From contig JAFKJB010000008.1 of NCBI GenBank assembly GCA_017306155.1, forward strand, positions 62,001 to 126,000: a stretch of DNA of 64,000 bases. Reading direction: 5' to 3'. A model generated the notes under the pieces. It saw nothing but the letters and a program-made list of their open reading frames with translations. It was not told where the DNA came from and did not search any database. The position numbers were made by a program, and so were the translations under genes. The stretch comes from Nitrosospira multiformis. Its GTDB lineage: Bacteria; Pseudomonadota; Gammaproteobacteria; Burkholderiales; Nitrosomonadaceae. Positions 8,135-18,029 of this stretch are shown piece by piece. The stretch's first letter is position 1. Each line of letters begins with the position of its first letter.

Positions 8135-8953
8135 TTATTTCTGGCAATGCGGGCAATAAAAACTCGAACGCTGCCCCTGCCTGATCTGTTCGATATTTGT
8201 ACCACATTTTCGGCAAGGCTGCCCGGTCCGGCCATAAACCCAATACTGTTGCTGGAAATATCCGGGATTGCCGTCGCTGCCGACGAAATCGCGCAAGCTG
8301 CTGCCACCTGCTTCTATCGCGCGCCCGAGGGTTTCCTTGATTGCCTGCGCCAATCCCGCACATCTCCTCGCTCCAATCCGGCCGCCAGCGATGGCGGGAT
8401 GAATGCCAGCAAGAAAGAGCGCTTCGTTTGCATAAATATTTCCGACACCGACGACAATGCGACTGTTCATCAGTATCTCTTTAATGCTGGCGCTACGGTT
8501 CCGGGTTCTTCTGTACAGCAGCTTGCCGTCGAATGCTTCGGTAAGGGGCTCGGGTCCCAGGTGAGACAGTAACGGGTAGTCCGCGGCATTTCCCGCAGTC
8601 CACAGCACAGCTCCGAAGCGGCGAGGATCCCGAAAACGGAGAACCATGCCGTTATCCAGAAGCAGATCGACATGGTCGTGCTTCTGCGGGGCGATATTAG
8701 CTGCAAGAGGCAGCAATCTCAAGCTGCCAGACATGCCGAGATGCAGGATCAGCGTACCCGCGCCGCAATCGAGCAAGAGGTATTTTCCACGACGCGTTAC
8801 CGTTCTGATTTCCAGGCCGCGAAGCGTTCGCTCAAGGTCTGGCACTGGCCAGCGCAGATTCGGGTTTCGTACCGTCAAGCCGGCGATCTTGCGCCCCTCG
8901 AGTTCAGGGGCGATGCCGCGGCGGACAACTTCGACTTCAGGCAGTTCAGGCAA
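8135..8953 (-). CDS. mutM: Formamidopyrimidine-DNA glycosylase
   Basis: Base excision repair enzyme (Fpg) removing 8-oxoguanine and ring-opened purines, with AP lyase activity. 272 residues. The catalytic N-terminus is exactly PELPEVEVV, with Pro2 as the nucleophile after Met removal and Glu3. Other landmarks: [23 protein letters not shown], the helix-two-turn-helix region [24 protein letters not shown] and the C-terminal zinc finger QPCRKCGT ... SFYCPHCQK. All key residues are present. Confidence 0.97.
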   Translation of the reverse strand: MPELPEVEVVRRGIAPELEGRKIAGLTVRNPNLRWPVPDLERTLRGLEIRTVTRRGKYLLLDCGAGTLILHLGMSGSLRLLPLAANIAPQKHDHVDLLLDNGMVLRFRDPRRFGAVLWTAGNAADYPLLSHLGPEPLTEAFDGKLLYRRTRNRSASIKEILMNSRIVVGVGNIYANEALFLAGIHPAIAGGRIGARRCAGLAQAIKETLGRAIEAGGSSLRDFVGSDGNPGYFQQQYWVYGRTGQPCRKCGTNIEQIRQGQRSSFYCPHCQK

Positions 8954-9100
8954 TTCGAATGTCGGGATAGAAGATTGGGATAAAGAGGCCGCCGGATAGG
9001 GTGAGGCATGCCCAGGATATGGGGAACGTTGTCCGGGATTCTGGAGTCACCGGCCTGATCGGTCTCCGTATCCCGAGCGAGAGGCAGCGAGAAGCATTCT

Positions 9101-10453
9101 TTATCTTCTTTTGCGCCGCCACCATATCATTATCCCGCTTCCAAGGAAAATCAGCGGCATCACGATGAGGAATCCCCAGGCCATTATCGTCAGCGTTGGT
9201 TCCTTCAAGGTCAAGCTGTTGTCGATGGTCGTTCGCGGCTGAATAGCGATGAGGTCTTCATCGCCGGCAAGCCAGTTAACGAGATTGACGCCAAAATCAA
9301 GATTCCTGCCGTAGCCGAGGTAAGCGTTGGCGAGAAAATAACCGCTTCCGATGACAGCGACCCGCTGCTCCTGGTCATTGACCGTGCGGCTCAACACAGC
9401 CGCGATACTGACCGGGCCGGATACGTCATACATCGCATCGAATGCGATGCCGGCATTCAGGTCACCTGTTTCCACCCATCCATTTTCTCCGGCCTCCACC
9501 AGCGAGTGGCTGTGCCATGCATCATTTTCGTTGATTGTAATCTGGCGTGCAAAAGGAAATACCGTGAGGTAGTCAAAGTTGCGGGTGATGGGATGTTCGC
9601 CGTAGACTGCGCCTACAGAAAAAGTTACGGGTGCTTTCAGTTGCCCCGCCTGGGGATCGATCACCACGCCGGGTGTCAGAGTCAGTTCGAGCTTCTCCGC
9701 CAGTGGCTGCAATCCGTGCAAAGGTTGCTGGTCCAGCAGCCATAAAAGATTGCCGCCGCGCTCGATATACGCGAGTATTCGATCGACTTCGCCCTCGGAT
9801 AGATCGGCCTGAGGCGAAGCAATGACGAGCAGGCTCGTGTCTGCGGGCACTTCAGGAGCAGTGACCAGATTGAGCGGTTTAATCCTGAAGCCTTTTGCCG
9901 TCAGTTGCTGCCCAAATTCCCCGAGGTCACGATTGCCAATACCGTCCAGCTTGCGTTCGCCATGGCCGCTGAGCGTCACTATCGGCCTGCTGCCGGTGCG
10001 CAGCAACCGCATCAGCAAGTTGATCAGGGTGTGCTCATTGAACGTGCTCAGCCGTTCCGCCCTGCCGTTATATTCGATGATCATTTCGCCGCTGCCCTCG
10101 ACACCTGCCTCCCGTGCAAGCTCCGGATGCTCGGAGGAGTCGATGAAGGTGACAGCGAAATCAGGCTTGGCATGCTGATAAGGTGTCAGAAAGTCACGGA
10201 TGATCTTGGATACATTACCCAGTTGAGGATCCTGGGAGGATATGTAGACATTCCCCAGCAGAGGGCCCTCCATTTGCTTCAGCACCTCCAGGCTGGTCGG
10301 GCTCAGGCTGTTGCGTTCGTTCTGGGTGACATCCCACTGGATGCGGTGCTCCCAGGCCAGGTAGCCGGGCAACGCCGCCAGCAGTATGAGCGATATAAAA
10401 AATATTGCGCTTTGTGCCCGGCGCAAGTGCAGTTTTTTCCTCTTGAGCAGCAT
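9101..10453 (-). CDS. GldG-like ABC-associated substrate-binding protein
   Basis: 450-residue protein with an N-terminal membrane helix (residues about 15-32), a large periplasmic ABC_transp_aux domain and a C-terminal membrane helix ending WWRRKRR. Visible features: the DVTQNERNSLSPTSLEVLK segment typical of GldG-like proteins, and VTLSGHGERKLDG and LLWLLDQQP in the core. It forms a unit with the permease (3 bases upstream) and ATPase genes. In Bacteroidetes GldAFG supports gliding; in proteobacteria the substrate is unknown. A transport role at the envelope is inferred. Confidence 0.82.
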   Translation of the reverse strand: MLLKRKKLHLRRAQSAIFFISLILLAALPGYLAWEHRIQWDVTQNERNSLSPTSLEVLKQMEGPLLGNVYISSQDPQLGNVSKIIRDFLTPYQHAKPDFAVTFIDSSEHPELAREAGVEGSGEMIIEYNGRAERLSTFNEHTLINLLMRLLRTGSRPIVTLSGHGERKLDGIGNRDLGEFGQQLTAKGFRIKPLNLVTAPEVPADTSLLVIASPQADLSEGEVDRILAYIERGGNLLWLLDQQPLHGLQPLAEKLELTLTPGVVIDPQAGQLKAPVTFSVGAVYGEHPITRNFDYLTVFPFARQITINENDAWHSHSLVEAGENGWVETGDLNAGIAFDAMYDVSGPVSIAAVLSRTVNDQEQRVAVIGSGYFLANAYLGYGRNLDFGVNLVNWLAGDEDLIAIQPRTTIDNSLTLKEPTLTIMAWGFLIVMPLIFLGSGIMIWWRRKRR

Positions 10454-10455
10454 AC

Positions 10456-11190
10456 CTACCTGTACAGTTTCAGCCAGCGAACGGATAAGGCCAGAAAAAA
10501 GAAAATGAAAAGAGCAAAATAAGCGAGATCGAATGTATCGATCATTCCCCGGTTGAAATTTTCAAAATGAGCGAACGGCGACAAACTGCGCGTTATGCCG
10601 TTTTCTCCGCTTTCAGCGTTATCCATGATCCATAGCGCGAAAAGTATGCAGAGCGCCGCTGCTCCCGCGATGGCAGGCTGGGTGCTGAGGCAGGAGATAT
10701 ATAACCCCAGCGCAACGAAACAGGCCGAGAGAAGCCACAGGCCGGCAATATTGCTCAGCAACAGGCCGAAATCCAGCCTGCCTCCCGCGAGCAGGGAAAC
10801 CGCCAGCGCGACAATCAGGGCGATGATGGCCGAGAGAAAAACCATCAGCCCGAGAAATTTTCCCAGAACAATTTCCGTCATTGAAACAGGCGCGGAAATC
10901 AGGAAAGGCAAGGTGTGATTGCGGCGCTCCTCGGCAATGAGACGGGAGGTCAAAAGCGGCGTTATCATCAGCAGCACGACTGCACCTATGGAGAATAACG
11001 GAGCCGCAATTGCTTCGGTTGCTCCTGGCGGATGGGCAATTCTTATCAGCTGCGGTTGAACCTGCAGGAAACTTTCAAGATTCGCCAGGTAAAACCAGGC
11101 GAATACCAGTTGCGCCAGCGCAAGAATTATCCATGCCAAAGGGGACCCGAACAATACCCCCAACTCCTTCCGGGCAATGATCGTAATCAA
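10456..11190 (-). CDS. ABC transporter permease, GldF/ABC-2 type
   Basis: 244-residue ABC-2-type membrane subunit with six predicted helices. Recognisable: the N-terminus MITIIARKELGVLFGSPLAWI, the conserved loop PLLTSRLIAEERRNHTLPFLISAPVSMTEIVLGKF and the last helix before RWLKLYR. The start codon overlaps the stop of the ATPase gene by 4 bases (ATGA-type), and the GldG-like gene follows after 3 bases, so all three subunits are co-translated. Confidence 0.88.
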   Translation of the reverse strand: MITIIARKELGVLFGSPLAWIILALAQLVFAWFYLANLESFLQVQPQLIRIAHPPGATEAIAAPLFSIGAVVLLMITPLLTSRLIAEERRNHTLPFLISAPVSMTEIVLGKFLGLMVFLSAIIALIVALAVSLLAGGRLDFGLLLSNIAGLWLLSACFVALGLYISCLSTQPAIAGAAALCILFALWIMDNAESGENGITRSLSPFAHFENFNRGMIDTFDLAYFALFIFFFLALSVRWLKLYR

Positions 11191-11930
11191 GTTTCAATTT
11201 TCTCCATGGTGGATTGCGTGAATATCTCTTCGAGCCGGGTTCCTTCCAGCTTCATCCTGTCCACCGGGCCCTCGAACACCTGTCGTCCGTGGTTGATGAT
11301 CTGCACACGGTCGCACACGCTCTCAACCTCCGATAAGGCGTGTGTTGAAAAAATCACGCTTCTCATTGCGCCAAGTTCACGGATGAGTGACCGGACGTCG
11401 CGCATCTGGTTGGGATCCAGTCCCGAGGTCGGTTCGTCGAGAATGATGACGGCCGGGTCGTGAATGATGGCCTGGGCTATGCCCGCGCGCTGCTGGTAGC
11501 CTTTTGACAGGGAGCCGATCAGCCGGCGGCGCACATTGTCCAGTCCGCAACGCTCCACTGCCTTCCTGATTGCATCGTCTGTTTTCGAACGGGCGAGACG
11601 ACGCAGTTTTACCGCAAGCCGTAAATACTCATCTATCGTTAACTCCCGGTAGAGAGGGGGTATCTCCGGCAGATAGCCGATACAGGCTTTCGCCTTGAGT
11701 GTTTGTTTCTGCAAATCCATGCCGCAGATTTCGATTTTGCCGTTGTTGGGGGCAAGATTCCCGGTGAGAAGGCGCATGATCGTCGTTTTGCCCGCGCCAT
11801 TGGGTCCGAGGAGGCCAAGCACTTCCCCTTGTCCCAGTTCCAGGCTGACCTGGTCAACGGCAATGCGAGCGCCAAAATAACGGATCAGGTCACGCGCTGA
11901 AACGGTTTTCTGTTCTGTTTTTGCAGACAT
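11187..11930 (-). CDS. ABC transporter ATP-binding protein (GldA-like)
   Basis: 247-residue nucleotide-binding subunit with intact motifs: Walker A GPNGAGKTT, Q-loop region IGYLPEIPPLY, signature LSKGYQQR, Walker B VIILDEPTSGLDP and H-loop FSTHAL. Signature variant LSKGY is usual for ABC-2 exporters of the gliding/NosF/CcmA-like branch. It heads the three-gene minus-strand operon; the region 11931-12154 between it and the divergent TPR lipoprotein gene must hold both promoters. Contrast this intact ATPase with the degenerate one at 19956-21809. Confidence 0.92.
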   Translation of the reverse strand: MSAKTEQKTVSARDLIRYFGARIAVDQVSLELGQGEVLGLLGPNGAGKTTIMRLLTGNLAPNNGKIEICGMDLQKQTLKAKACIGYLPEIPPLYRELTIDEYLRLAVKLRRLARSKTDDAIRKAVERCGLDNVRRRLIGSLSKGYQQRAGIAQAIIHDPAVIILDEPTSGLDPNQMRDVRSLIRELGAMRSVIFSTHALSEVESVCDRVQIINHGRQVFEGPVDRMKLEGTRLEEIFTQSTMEKIET

Positions 11931-12154
11931 GACAAGATCAATGACTCAGGTTGGCGAATGGATCGAGTTCGTTTTTTCATTTCAGTGGAACGCAGTGCGC
12001 AACCGTGGAGCCGGCGTCTCCGGTAAATCCTTGCGGGCAGATGTTACGGCTCAGGTGTCTACTTGTGATAAGCGTAAAATATACCTAATATGTGGGCTGT
12101 GCTGAAGGAACCCATCCATTTGCAGCCCCTTTTTTGAATCTTCCGGATTTCCGC

Positions 12155-13876
12155 ATGAGTCTTAAAGTTCCCGGCGCATTATCGCTGCTCTTTCTTGCCG
12201 CCTGTTCACATCTTCCTGCCAAGACTCCTCTCAAGGCGGAAAAAACGGTAGAAAAGAAGGAATCAGAGCAGTCAAGATTACCCAATCAGGATTTGACCCC
12301 CTCCATGCTGTTCGATTTTCTGCTGGCGGAGACAGCGCTGCAGCGGGGTGACACGGAAATCGGTCTTCGTACTTATCTCAAGCTTGCAAAAAACACTCAG
12401 GATCCGCGCGTAGCCCAACGCGCCACGGAAGCCGCACTCCAGGCGCGCCAGCCGGCATTCGCCCTCGAAGCGGCAAAAATCTGGACAGAACTCGATCCGG
12501 AATCGATTCCAGCCCGTCAGATGATGGCTGCATTGCTGGTGCATTTTGACAGATTGGATGAAGCCCGTCCCCATCTGGAAAAATTGCTGGCGGTTGCGGG
12601 AGACAAGATCGATGATGCTTTCATGCAACTGAACAGCCTGCTGGTGCGCAGTCCCAACAAAGGTGCCATCTTCGAACTGGTACAGCAACTTGCGCAACCT
12701 TATCCCGATCTGCCGGAAGCGCATTTTGCCGAGTCCCAGGCAGCGTGGTTTGCCGAGCGTTTCGATATCGCTCTGGAAGAAATGAAAAAAGCGCTGGCGC
12801 TGCGGCCTGAGTGGGAGATGGCGGCAATTTACGAAGGACGTATCCTGGCGCGCGAATCCAACGCCCGCGCACTCGAGTTTTTCGACGATTATCTCAAGCG
12901 CTATCCCAAAGCCAACGATACACGCATCACCTATGCACGCCTGCTGCTGGCTGAAAGAGATTATAGCAAAGCCCGGGAGCAGTTCCAGAAATTGCTGACG
13001 GAAAATCCGGATAACCCGGATGTTGCCGTTGCTGTCGGTCTGTTATCCCTAGAGTTGCAGAACTACGATGTAGCCGAGTCGAATTTCAAAAGAGCGCTGG
13101 AACTGGGTTATCGGGACCCGGGAATGGTGCGCTTTTATCTCGGCGGCATCAGTGAAAAAAAACAGCAGATTCCCCAGGCGTTGAACTGGTATCGTTCGGT
13201 TACGGATGGAACCCAGTTTATCCCGGCACAGATCAAATATGCCATCCTGTTGAGCAGGACGGGCCGAATGAAGGAGGGTCTCCAGCACTTGCAGCAGCTG
13301 CCGGTGGCCAATGACCAGCAGCGCGCACAGGTAATCATTGCCGAAGCGCAATTGTTGCGCGAGTCGGGCGCTTACAGGAAAGCTTTTCAGCTCCTGAGCA
13401 GCGGTATTGAAAACCTTCCCGATTCCCCCGAGCTGCTTTATGACCGTGCCCTGGCTGCGGAGAAAATAGGCAAGGCAGATATCATGGAGCAGGATCTGCG
13501 CAAACTGATCCGGTTGAGGCCCGACCATGCCCACGCCTACAATGCCCTGGGTTACGGTATTGCCGAGCACTCCAGCCGGCGCCTGCCGGAGGCGCTGGAG
13601 CTGATCGAGAAAGCGATCAAGCTTTCTCCTGTCGATCCCTACATCATCGACAGCCTGGGATGGGTGCACTATCGCATGGGCGACATCAACCAGGGCTTAA
13701 GCTACTTGCGGCAGGCATTTGCAATGAATCCCGATCCGGAAATCGCTGCTCACCTGGGGGAAGTGTTGTGGGTGCAGGGAATGAAGGACGAAGCGAAAGA
13801 GATCTGGCAGACGGCGCTCAAGAATCATCCCGGCAACGAAGCGTTGATTGGCGTGATGAAGAAGTTCATGAAATAG
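12155..13876 (+). CDS. TPR-repeat lipoprotein
   Basis: 573-residue envelope protein. Start ATG 12155 gives MSLKVPGALSLLFLAAC, a lipoprotein signal with lipobox LAAC. Many tetratricopeptide repeats follow, including IGLRTYLKLAKNTQDPRVAQRATEAA-like helices and a well-preserved C-terminal set (AYNALGYGIAEHSSRRLPEALELIEKA, IDSLGWVHYRMGDINQGLSYLRQA, IAAHLGEVLWVQGMKDEAKEIW). This type of protein commonly sits directly before lolB in betaproteobacteria; it probably scaffolds an envelope assembly process. One base separates it from the lolB frame. Confidence 0.88.
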   Translation: MSLKVPGALSLLFLAACSHLPAKTPLKAEKTVEKKESEQSRLPNQDLTPSMLFDFLLAETALQRGDTEIGLRTYLKLAKNTQDPRVAQRATEAALQARQPAFALEAAKIWTELDPESIPARQMMAALLVHFDRLDEARPHLEKLLAVAGDKIDDAFMQLNSLLVRSPNKGAIFELVQQLAQPYPDLPEAHFAESQAAWFAERFDIALEEMKKALALRPEWEMAAIYEGRILARESNARALEFFDDYLKRYPKANDTRITYARLLLAERDYSKAREQFQKLLTENPDNPDVAVAVGLLSLELQNYDVAESNFKRALELGYRDPGMVRFYLGGISEKKQQIPQALNWYRSVTDGTQFIPAQIKYAILLSRTGRMKEGLQHLQQLPVANDQQRAQVIIAEAQLLRESGAYRKAFQLLSSGIENLPDSPELLYDRALAAEKIGKADIMEQDLRKLIRLRPDHAHAYNALGYGIAEHSSRRLPEALELIEKAIKLSPVDPYIIDSLGWVHYRMGDINQGLSYLRQAFAMNPDPEIAAHLGEVLWVQGMKDEAKEIWQTALKNHPGNEALIGVMKKFMK

Positions 13877-13877
13877 C

Positions 13878-14630
13878 GTGAGAGTGGGAAAGAGGATGTC
13901 CTGCGTTGATTCGCAGCCTGTTCGCTCTGTGAACCCGGCTTGTCCGAAGTTGAAAAATTCCGGAAGATTTTCCCTGTCCTGCCTTGGCCCTCTTCGCTTC
14001 CTGGATTTCTTGCGCTCATGGTATCTTGTTTTTCTGGCGCCTGCTTTTTTTTCCGCTTGTGCGACCCTTGCTCCAGAAGAAAAGAATGTAGCCAGCACTG
14101 TTATCATGGAACCTGGCGCGATGGAAGCGAAAAGCGAAGGCTTTCGGCTGATTGGCAGGGTATCGGTGAAAGAAGGCAGAGACGGCTTTTCCGGTGGAGT
14201 TCAGTGGCGCCATGTGCAGGACAGCGATCAGATTCTCCTTCTCTCACCCATAGGTCAGGCTGTCGGGCAGATTGAGCGCACAGCCGACGGCGTGTCTCTG
14301 ATAACTGCCGAGCAGAAACATTATTACGCCGATAATGTGGAAGAACTCACAGAACGGGTATTGGGCTGGCGCTTGCCACTTTCAGGCTTGCAGTACTGGG
14401 TGCAGGGCACGAATTCGCCGGACACGACGTCCGAAATCGACCTTGATATTGCAGGCCGCGTGGCATCCATTCGCCAGAACGGATGGGAAATCACTTATGC
14501 AGGCTACTCTCCGGCGGCAACTGCTGAGACTCCACAGCCAGAGGCTGGGCGCGCCAGACTGCTGACGCTTAATCGCAACGGTCTGCGGATAAGGCTGGTA
14601 ATAGATGAATGGAACGCTGTCAACGACTGA
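13878..14630 (+). CDS. lolB: Outer membrane lipoprotein receptor LolB
   Basis: Accepts lipoproteins from the periplasmic carrier LolA and inserts them into the outer membrane. Seen: a lipobox FFSAC after a hydrophobic segment (about residues 48-60), FRLIGRVSVKEGRDGFSGGVQW, LLLSPIGQAVGQIE, ITAEQKHYYADNVEELTERVLGWRLPLSGLQYWVQG, all matching the LolB fold. The N-terminus before the signal segment is unusually long (about 45 residues with start GTG 13878 or ATG 13896), so a later non-ATG start is possible. The 3' end overlaps ispE by 26 bases. Confidence 0.88.
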   Translation: MRVGKRMSCVDSQPVRSVNPACPKLKNSGRFSLSCLGPLRFLDFLRSWYLVFLAPAFFSACATLAPEEKNVASTVIMEPGAMEAKSEGFRLIGRVSVKEGRDGFSGGVQWRHVQDSDQILLLSPIGQAVGQIERTADGVSLITAEQKHYYADNVEELTERVLGWRLPLSGLQYWVQGTNSPDTTSEIDLDIAGRVASIRQNGWEITYAGYSPAATAETPQPEAGRARLLTLNRNGLRIRLVIDEWNAVND

Positions 14631-15489
14631 AGCGGATTCGCAGGCGCAACTGAGCTGTCCTGCGCCTGCCAAGCTCAATCTGTTTCTGCATGTGGTGGGC
14701 CGCAGGGAGGATGGGTATCATCTTCTGCAAACCGTTTTCCGCCTGGTGGATTTCGCCGATCAGCTCCATTTCGGGCTACGCGCGGACGGTATGATCAGGT
14801 TGCATACGCCCACGCCGGGCGTGCCGGAAGAGCAGGATTTGTGCGTGCGCGCGGCAAAGCTGCTACAACGGGAAAGCGGTGCTCCCTGGGGGGTGGATAT
14901 TTTTCTGGAAAAACGCATTCCGATGGGCGGCGGTCTGGGGGGCGGCAGTTCGGATGCAGCCACGACATTGCTGGCGCTCAACCGCTTGTGGAAGCTGGGC
15001 TGGCATCGGAACCGGCTTTTGAAACTGGCTCCGGCGCTGGGCGCGGACGTTCCCGTATTCGTTTTCGGTGGAAATGCCTTTGCCGAAGGCATCGGCGAAA
15101 AACTCCTGCCGATTGCGCTGCCTCCGGCATGGTACCTGGTACTCACGCCTCCTGTGCACGTATCAACGGCACAGGTTTTTTCGAGTAAAGAATTGACACG
15201 AAACACGATTCCGATCAAAATACCGCCCTTTTCCACCGAGCAGGGGCATAATGATCTCGAACCAGTGGTATGTGCCTCATACCCGGAGGTAGCACGCCAT
15301 CTTAAGTGGCTGCGGCAGCTCGAAGGTACGAGGATAGCTGCCATGACGGGTTCGGGCGCGTGCGTTTTTGCCGAGTTTGCGACCGAATCCGGAGCCAGGG
15401 CGGCGCTGGGGAAGGTTCCATACGGCATGAAGGGTTTTGTGGCGCAGGGACTGGATCGCCATCCCTTGCATGATTTTGCAGAACAATAA
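14605..15489 (+). CDS. ispE: 4-diphosphocytidyl-2-C-methyl-D-erythritol kinase
   Basis: GHMP-family kinase of the non-mevalonate isoprenoid pathway. 294 residues. N-terminal CPAPAKLNLFLHVVGRREDGYH, the ATP-binding glycine/serine loop PMGGGLGGGSSDAATTLLAL, LGADVPVFVFGGNAFAEGIGE and the C-terminal AAMTGSGACVFAEF are all conserved. Start ATG 14605 lies inside the lolB end, indicating coupling. The tRNA-Gln gene starts one base after the stop. Confidence 0.95.
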   Translation: MNGTLSTTEADSQAQLSCPAPAKLNLFLHVVGRREDGYHLLQTVFRLVDFADQLHFGLRADGMIRLHTPTPGVPEEQDLCVRAAKLLQRESGAPWGVDIFLEKRIPMGGGLGGGSSDAATTLLALNRLWKLGWHRNRLLKLAPALGADVPVFVFGGNAFAEGIGEKLLPIALPPAWYLVLTPPVHVSTAQVFSSKELTRNTIPIKIPPFSTEQGHNDLEPVVCASYPEVARHLKWLRQLEGTRIAAMTGSGACVFAEFATESGARAALGKVPYGMKGFVAQGLDRHPLHDFAEQ

Positions 15490-15490
15490 T

Positions 15491-15565
15491 TGGGGAGTCG
15501 CCAAGTGGTAAGGCACCGGATTTTGATTCCGGCATTCGTAGGTTCGATCCCTACCTCCCCAGCCA
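15491..15565 (+). tRNA. tRNA-Gln (anticodon TTG)
   Basis: Cloverleaf read by eye: acceptor arm TGGGGAG (15491-15497) pairs with CTCCCCA (15555-15561), anticodon loop TTTTGAT with anticodon TTG, and T arm GTAGGTTCGATCCCTAC. Discriminator G and an encoded CCA end at 15565. It sits between ispE and prs, the standard betaproteobacterial order. Confidence 0.96.
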
Positions 15566-15689
15566 GTTTTCAATTCCGTGATTCGTCCGGACTGGACTGC
15601 CGCCAGTCCCTGTTCGCTCCCATGAATTCCCCATCTGCCGGTTCCGTCGGTTTCGCCGGTTCCGCATTTTCGGACTTTTAGGTTTCCTC

Positions 15690-16640
15690 ATGGCCTACGA
15701 TAGCTTGATGGTTTTCACGGGCAACGCCAATCCCAAGCTGGCGCAGGATGTCGTGCGGCATCTCAATCTTCGCATCGGCCGCGCCACGGTGGGGCGTTTC
15801 AGCGATGGCGAAGTAATGGTGGAGATCCTCGAGAATGTCCGCGGCAAGGATGTATTCGTCCTGCAATCCACCTGCATGCCCACCAACGATACGCTGATGG
15901 AATTGCTGGTGCTGGTGGATGCGCTCAAGCGCGCCTCCGCCTCGCGAATCACTGCCGCGATGCCTTATTTCGGGTATGCCCGCCAGGACCGGCGCCCGCG
16001 CTCGGTGCGGGTCCCCATCACGGCCAAGGTAGTGGCAAACATGTTGACCAGTGTCGGCATAGACCGATTGCTGACAATGGATCTGCATTCGGATCAGATT
16101 CAGGGGTTTTTTGACATACCCGTGGATAACATCTACAGCATGCCGATCCTGCTGGGCGATCTCTGGAAAAATGATTTCAAGAATCTGGTGGTGGTTTCCC
16201 CTGATGTTGGTGGAGTAGTGCGCGCGCGCCAGATGGCCAAACGGCTCGAATGCGACCTTGCCATCATAGACAAGCGGCGTCCCAAAGCGAATGTGGCAAA
16301 GGTGATGAACATCATCGGCGAGGTGGACGGGCGCACCTGTGTGATCATGGACGACATGGTGGATACCGCCAATACCCTGTGCGAAGCAGCGCGCGCGCTC
16401 AAGGAGCAGGGAGCGGAACGCGTGCTGGCTTATTGCACGCACCCTGTGCTGTCGGGCAGTGCCGTGGAGCGGATAGAGAATTCCGCGCTGGACAAGCTCG
16501 TTGTCACCGACACCATTCCGCTGCGGGAGGATGCCCGGGCGTGCGAGCGCATAGAGCAGTTGAGCGTGGCAAGCCTGCTCGCGGAAACGATGCTCAGGAT
16601 CAGTAACGAAGATTCCGTAAGTTCGCTTTTCATGGAGTAA
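15690..16640 (+). CDS. prs: Ribose-phosphate pyrophosphokinase
   Basis: Makes PRPP from ribose 5-phosphate and ATP, feeding purine, pyrimidine, histidine and NAD synthesis. 316 residues, the class I length. Motifs: [43 protein letters not shown], the catalytic loop region [45 protein letters not shown], the PRPP loop [18 protein letters not shown] and [12 protein letters not shown] 124-base leader separates it from the tRNA; nothing definite was seen in that leader. Confidence 0.97.
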   Translation: MAYDSLMVFTGNANPKLAQDVVRHLNLRIGRATVGRFSDGEVMVEILENVRGKDVFVLQSTCMPTNDTLMELLVLVDALKRASASRITAAMPYFGYARQDRRPRSVRVPITAKVVANMLTSVGIDRLLTMDLHSDQIQGFFDIPVDNIYSMPILLGDLWKNDFKNLVVVSPDVGGVVRARQMAKRLECDLAIIDKRRPKANVAKVMNIIGEVDGRTCVIMDDMVDTANTLCEAARALKEQGAERVLAYCTHPVLSGSAVERIENSALDKLVVTDTIPLREDARACERIEQLSVASLLAETMLRISNEDSVSSLFME

Positions 16641-16796
16641 CGCGAATTCCGCGCTTTGCCTTTGCATATGAAGAAGCAAAACGGGAAACAAGGGCTGACA
16701 GCGAATAACCGGATGATTTGAACAGGATAGCGCAATATACAGGTTTATTAATCGGATTCATCTGGTCGCGGATGATCCATATTCTGGAGAAAGTAG

Positions 16797-17483
16797 ATGC
16801 AAATTGAAATCAGCGCCGATAAGCGCGAATTGCAGGGCAAAGGTGCGAGCCGCCGCCTGCGGGGTTCCGGCAAGGTACCGGGAATCATCTATGGCGGAGA
16901 AAACCCGGCGCAACCGATCGAGCTCGATCACAATGATCTTTATCACCAGCTCAAACTGGAAGCCTTCCATGCTTCCATCCTGACGATGAGCGTGGAGGGA
17001 CAGAAAGAAAAGGTGCTGCTGCGGGATATACAGATGCACCCCTTCAAACCCCAGGTGCTGCATATCGACTTTCAGCGTGTCGCTTCGGACAAGAAAATCC
17101 ATATGAAAGTGCCCTTGCACTTCATCAATGAAGATATCGCCCCCGGGGTGAAACTGGCCGGAGGGCTGGTGAGCCGCGTACTTACCGAGCTGGATGTTTC
17201 CTGCCTGCCCAAGGATCTGCCTGAATTCATTTCTGTCGATGTGGGTGAACTTGCAGCCGGAAATACCATACACCTGAGCAACCTGCAGTTGCCGGAAGGG
17301 GTTGAAATTCCATCGCTGATGAAAGGTGAAGACCTGCCTGTGGCAACCATCGCCATTCCGCGTGCGGTAGCTGCTGAGGAAGCAGCCGCAGGCGTAGCAG
17401 CGGGAGATATACCCACCACCGTACAGAAGAAAGAAGGCATCGCCAAGGAAGGCGAGAAAAAAGACGCAGGAAAGAAAAAGTAA
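16797..17483 (+). CDS. rplY: 50S ribosomal protein L25 (TL5/Ctc family)
   Basis: 5S rRNA-binding ribosomal protein of the long, general-stress (CTC) form: N-terminal L25 domain ([58 protein letters not shown]) plus the C-terminal beta domain with [21 protein letters not shown] and [30 protein letters not shown]. The last 35 residues are a low-complexity Ala/Lys/Glu tail. A GGAG at 16785 precedes the ATG. The stop at 17483 lies 8 bases before a tandem repeat block. Confidence 0.95.
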   Translation: MQIEISADKRELQGKGASRRLRGSGKVPGIIYGGENPAQPIELDHNDLYHQLKLEAFHASILTMSVEGQKEKVLLRDIQMHPFKPQVLHIDFQRVASDKKIHMKVPLHFINEDIAPGVKLAGGLVSRVLTELDVSCLPKDLPEFISVDVGELAAGNTIHLSNLQLPEGVEIPSLMKGEDLPVATIAIPRAVAAEEAAAGVAAGDIPTTVQKKEGIAKEGEKKDAGKKK

Positions 17484-17490
17484 GACCGCG

Positions 17491-17915
17491 GAGGGCGGAG
17501 CAGTGCCTTCCGCAGGAAGGTGCGACCCCGGAGCGGGCCATAGCGCCCCAAGCGGCAGCTGGCACCCGAATGTTGCCTGACTACCGTTTTGTTGTTTAGA
17601 GCAGCGGGGGCGCTGGCAAGGAGGGCGGAGCAGCGCCTTCCGCAGGAAGGTGCGACCCCGGAGCGGGCCATAGCGCCCCAAGCGGCAGCTGGCACCCGAA
17701 TGTTGCCTGACTACCGTTTTGTTGTTTAGAGCAGTGGGGGCGCTGGCAAGGAGGGCGGAGCAGTGTCTTCCGCAGGAAGGTGCGACCCCGGAGCGGGCTA
17801 TAGCGCCCCAAGCGGCAGCTGGCACCCGAATGTTGCCTGACTACCGTTTTGTTGTTTAGAGCAGTGGGGGCGCTGGCAAGGAGGGCGGAGCAGTGCCTTC
17901 CGCAGGAAGGTGCGA
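17491..17915. repeat. 130-bp direct tandem repeats, 3.3 copies
   Basis: Copies begin at 17491, 17621, 17751 and 17881, each with GAGGGCGGAGCAG; the fourth stops after 35 bases. Copies differ at only a few positions (for example 17504, 17634, 17766 and 17799 region). Each unit carries a small perfect stem, CCTTCC-GCA-GGAAGG, and a T-rich stretch CCGTTTTGTTGTTTAG. Because 130 is not a multiple of three, the minus strand appears open in all three frames across the block; no protein is supported. Confidence 0.97.
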
Positions 17916-18029
17916 GTGGAACCGGTACCCGCCCCAGTGCAGCATTTACCGGTGCCACATCAGTTTTCAGCCCGTCGGAGTCATTCTGGCTTCGCGGGCT
18001 TTTCGTTTTAATGATTCGGGTCTTATCCA

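Noticed and set aside
15678-16691. 337-codon frame antisense to prs
   Set aside because: Exact shadow of the highly conserved prs gene, His/Arg-rich composition typical of antisense frames.
17491-17915. CRISPR array
   Set aside because: Units are contiguous 130-bp direct repeats with no variable spacers and no cas genes nearby.
16758-17958. Several overlapping minus-strand frames of 112-355 codons across rplY and the repeat block
   Set aside because: They repeat the same translated 130-bp unit in shifting frames and run antisense to rplY; the openness is a composition and repeat effect.
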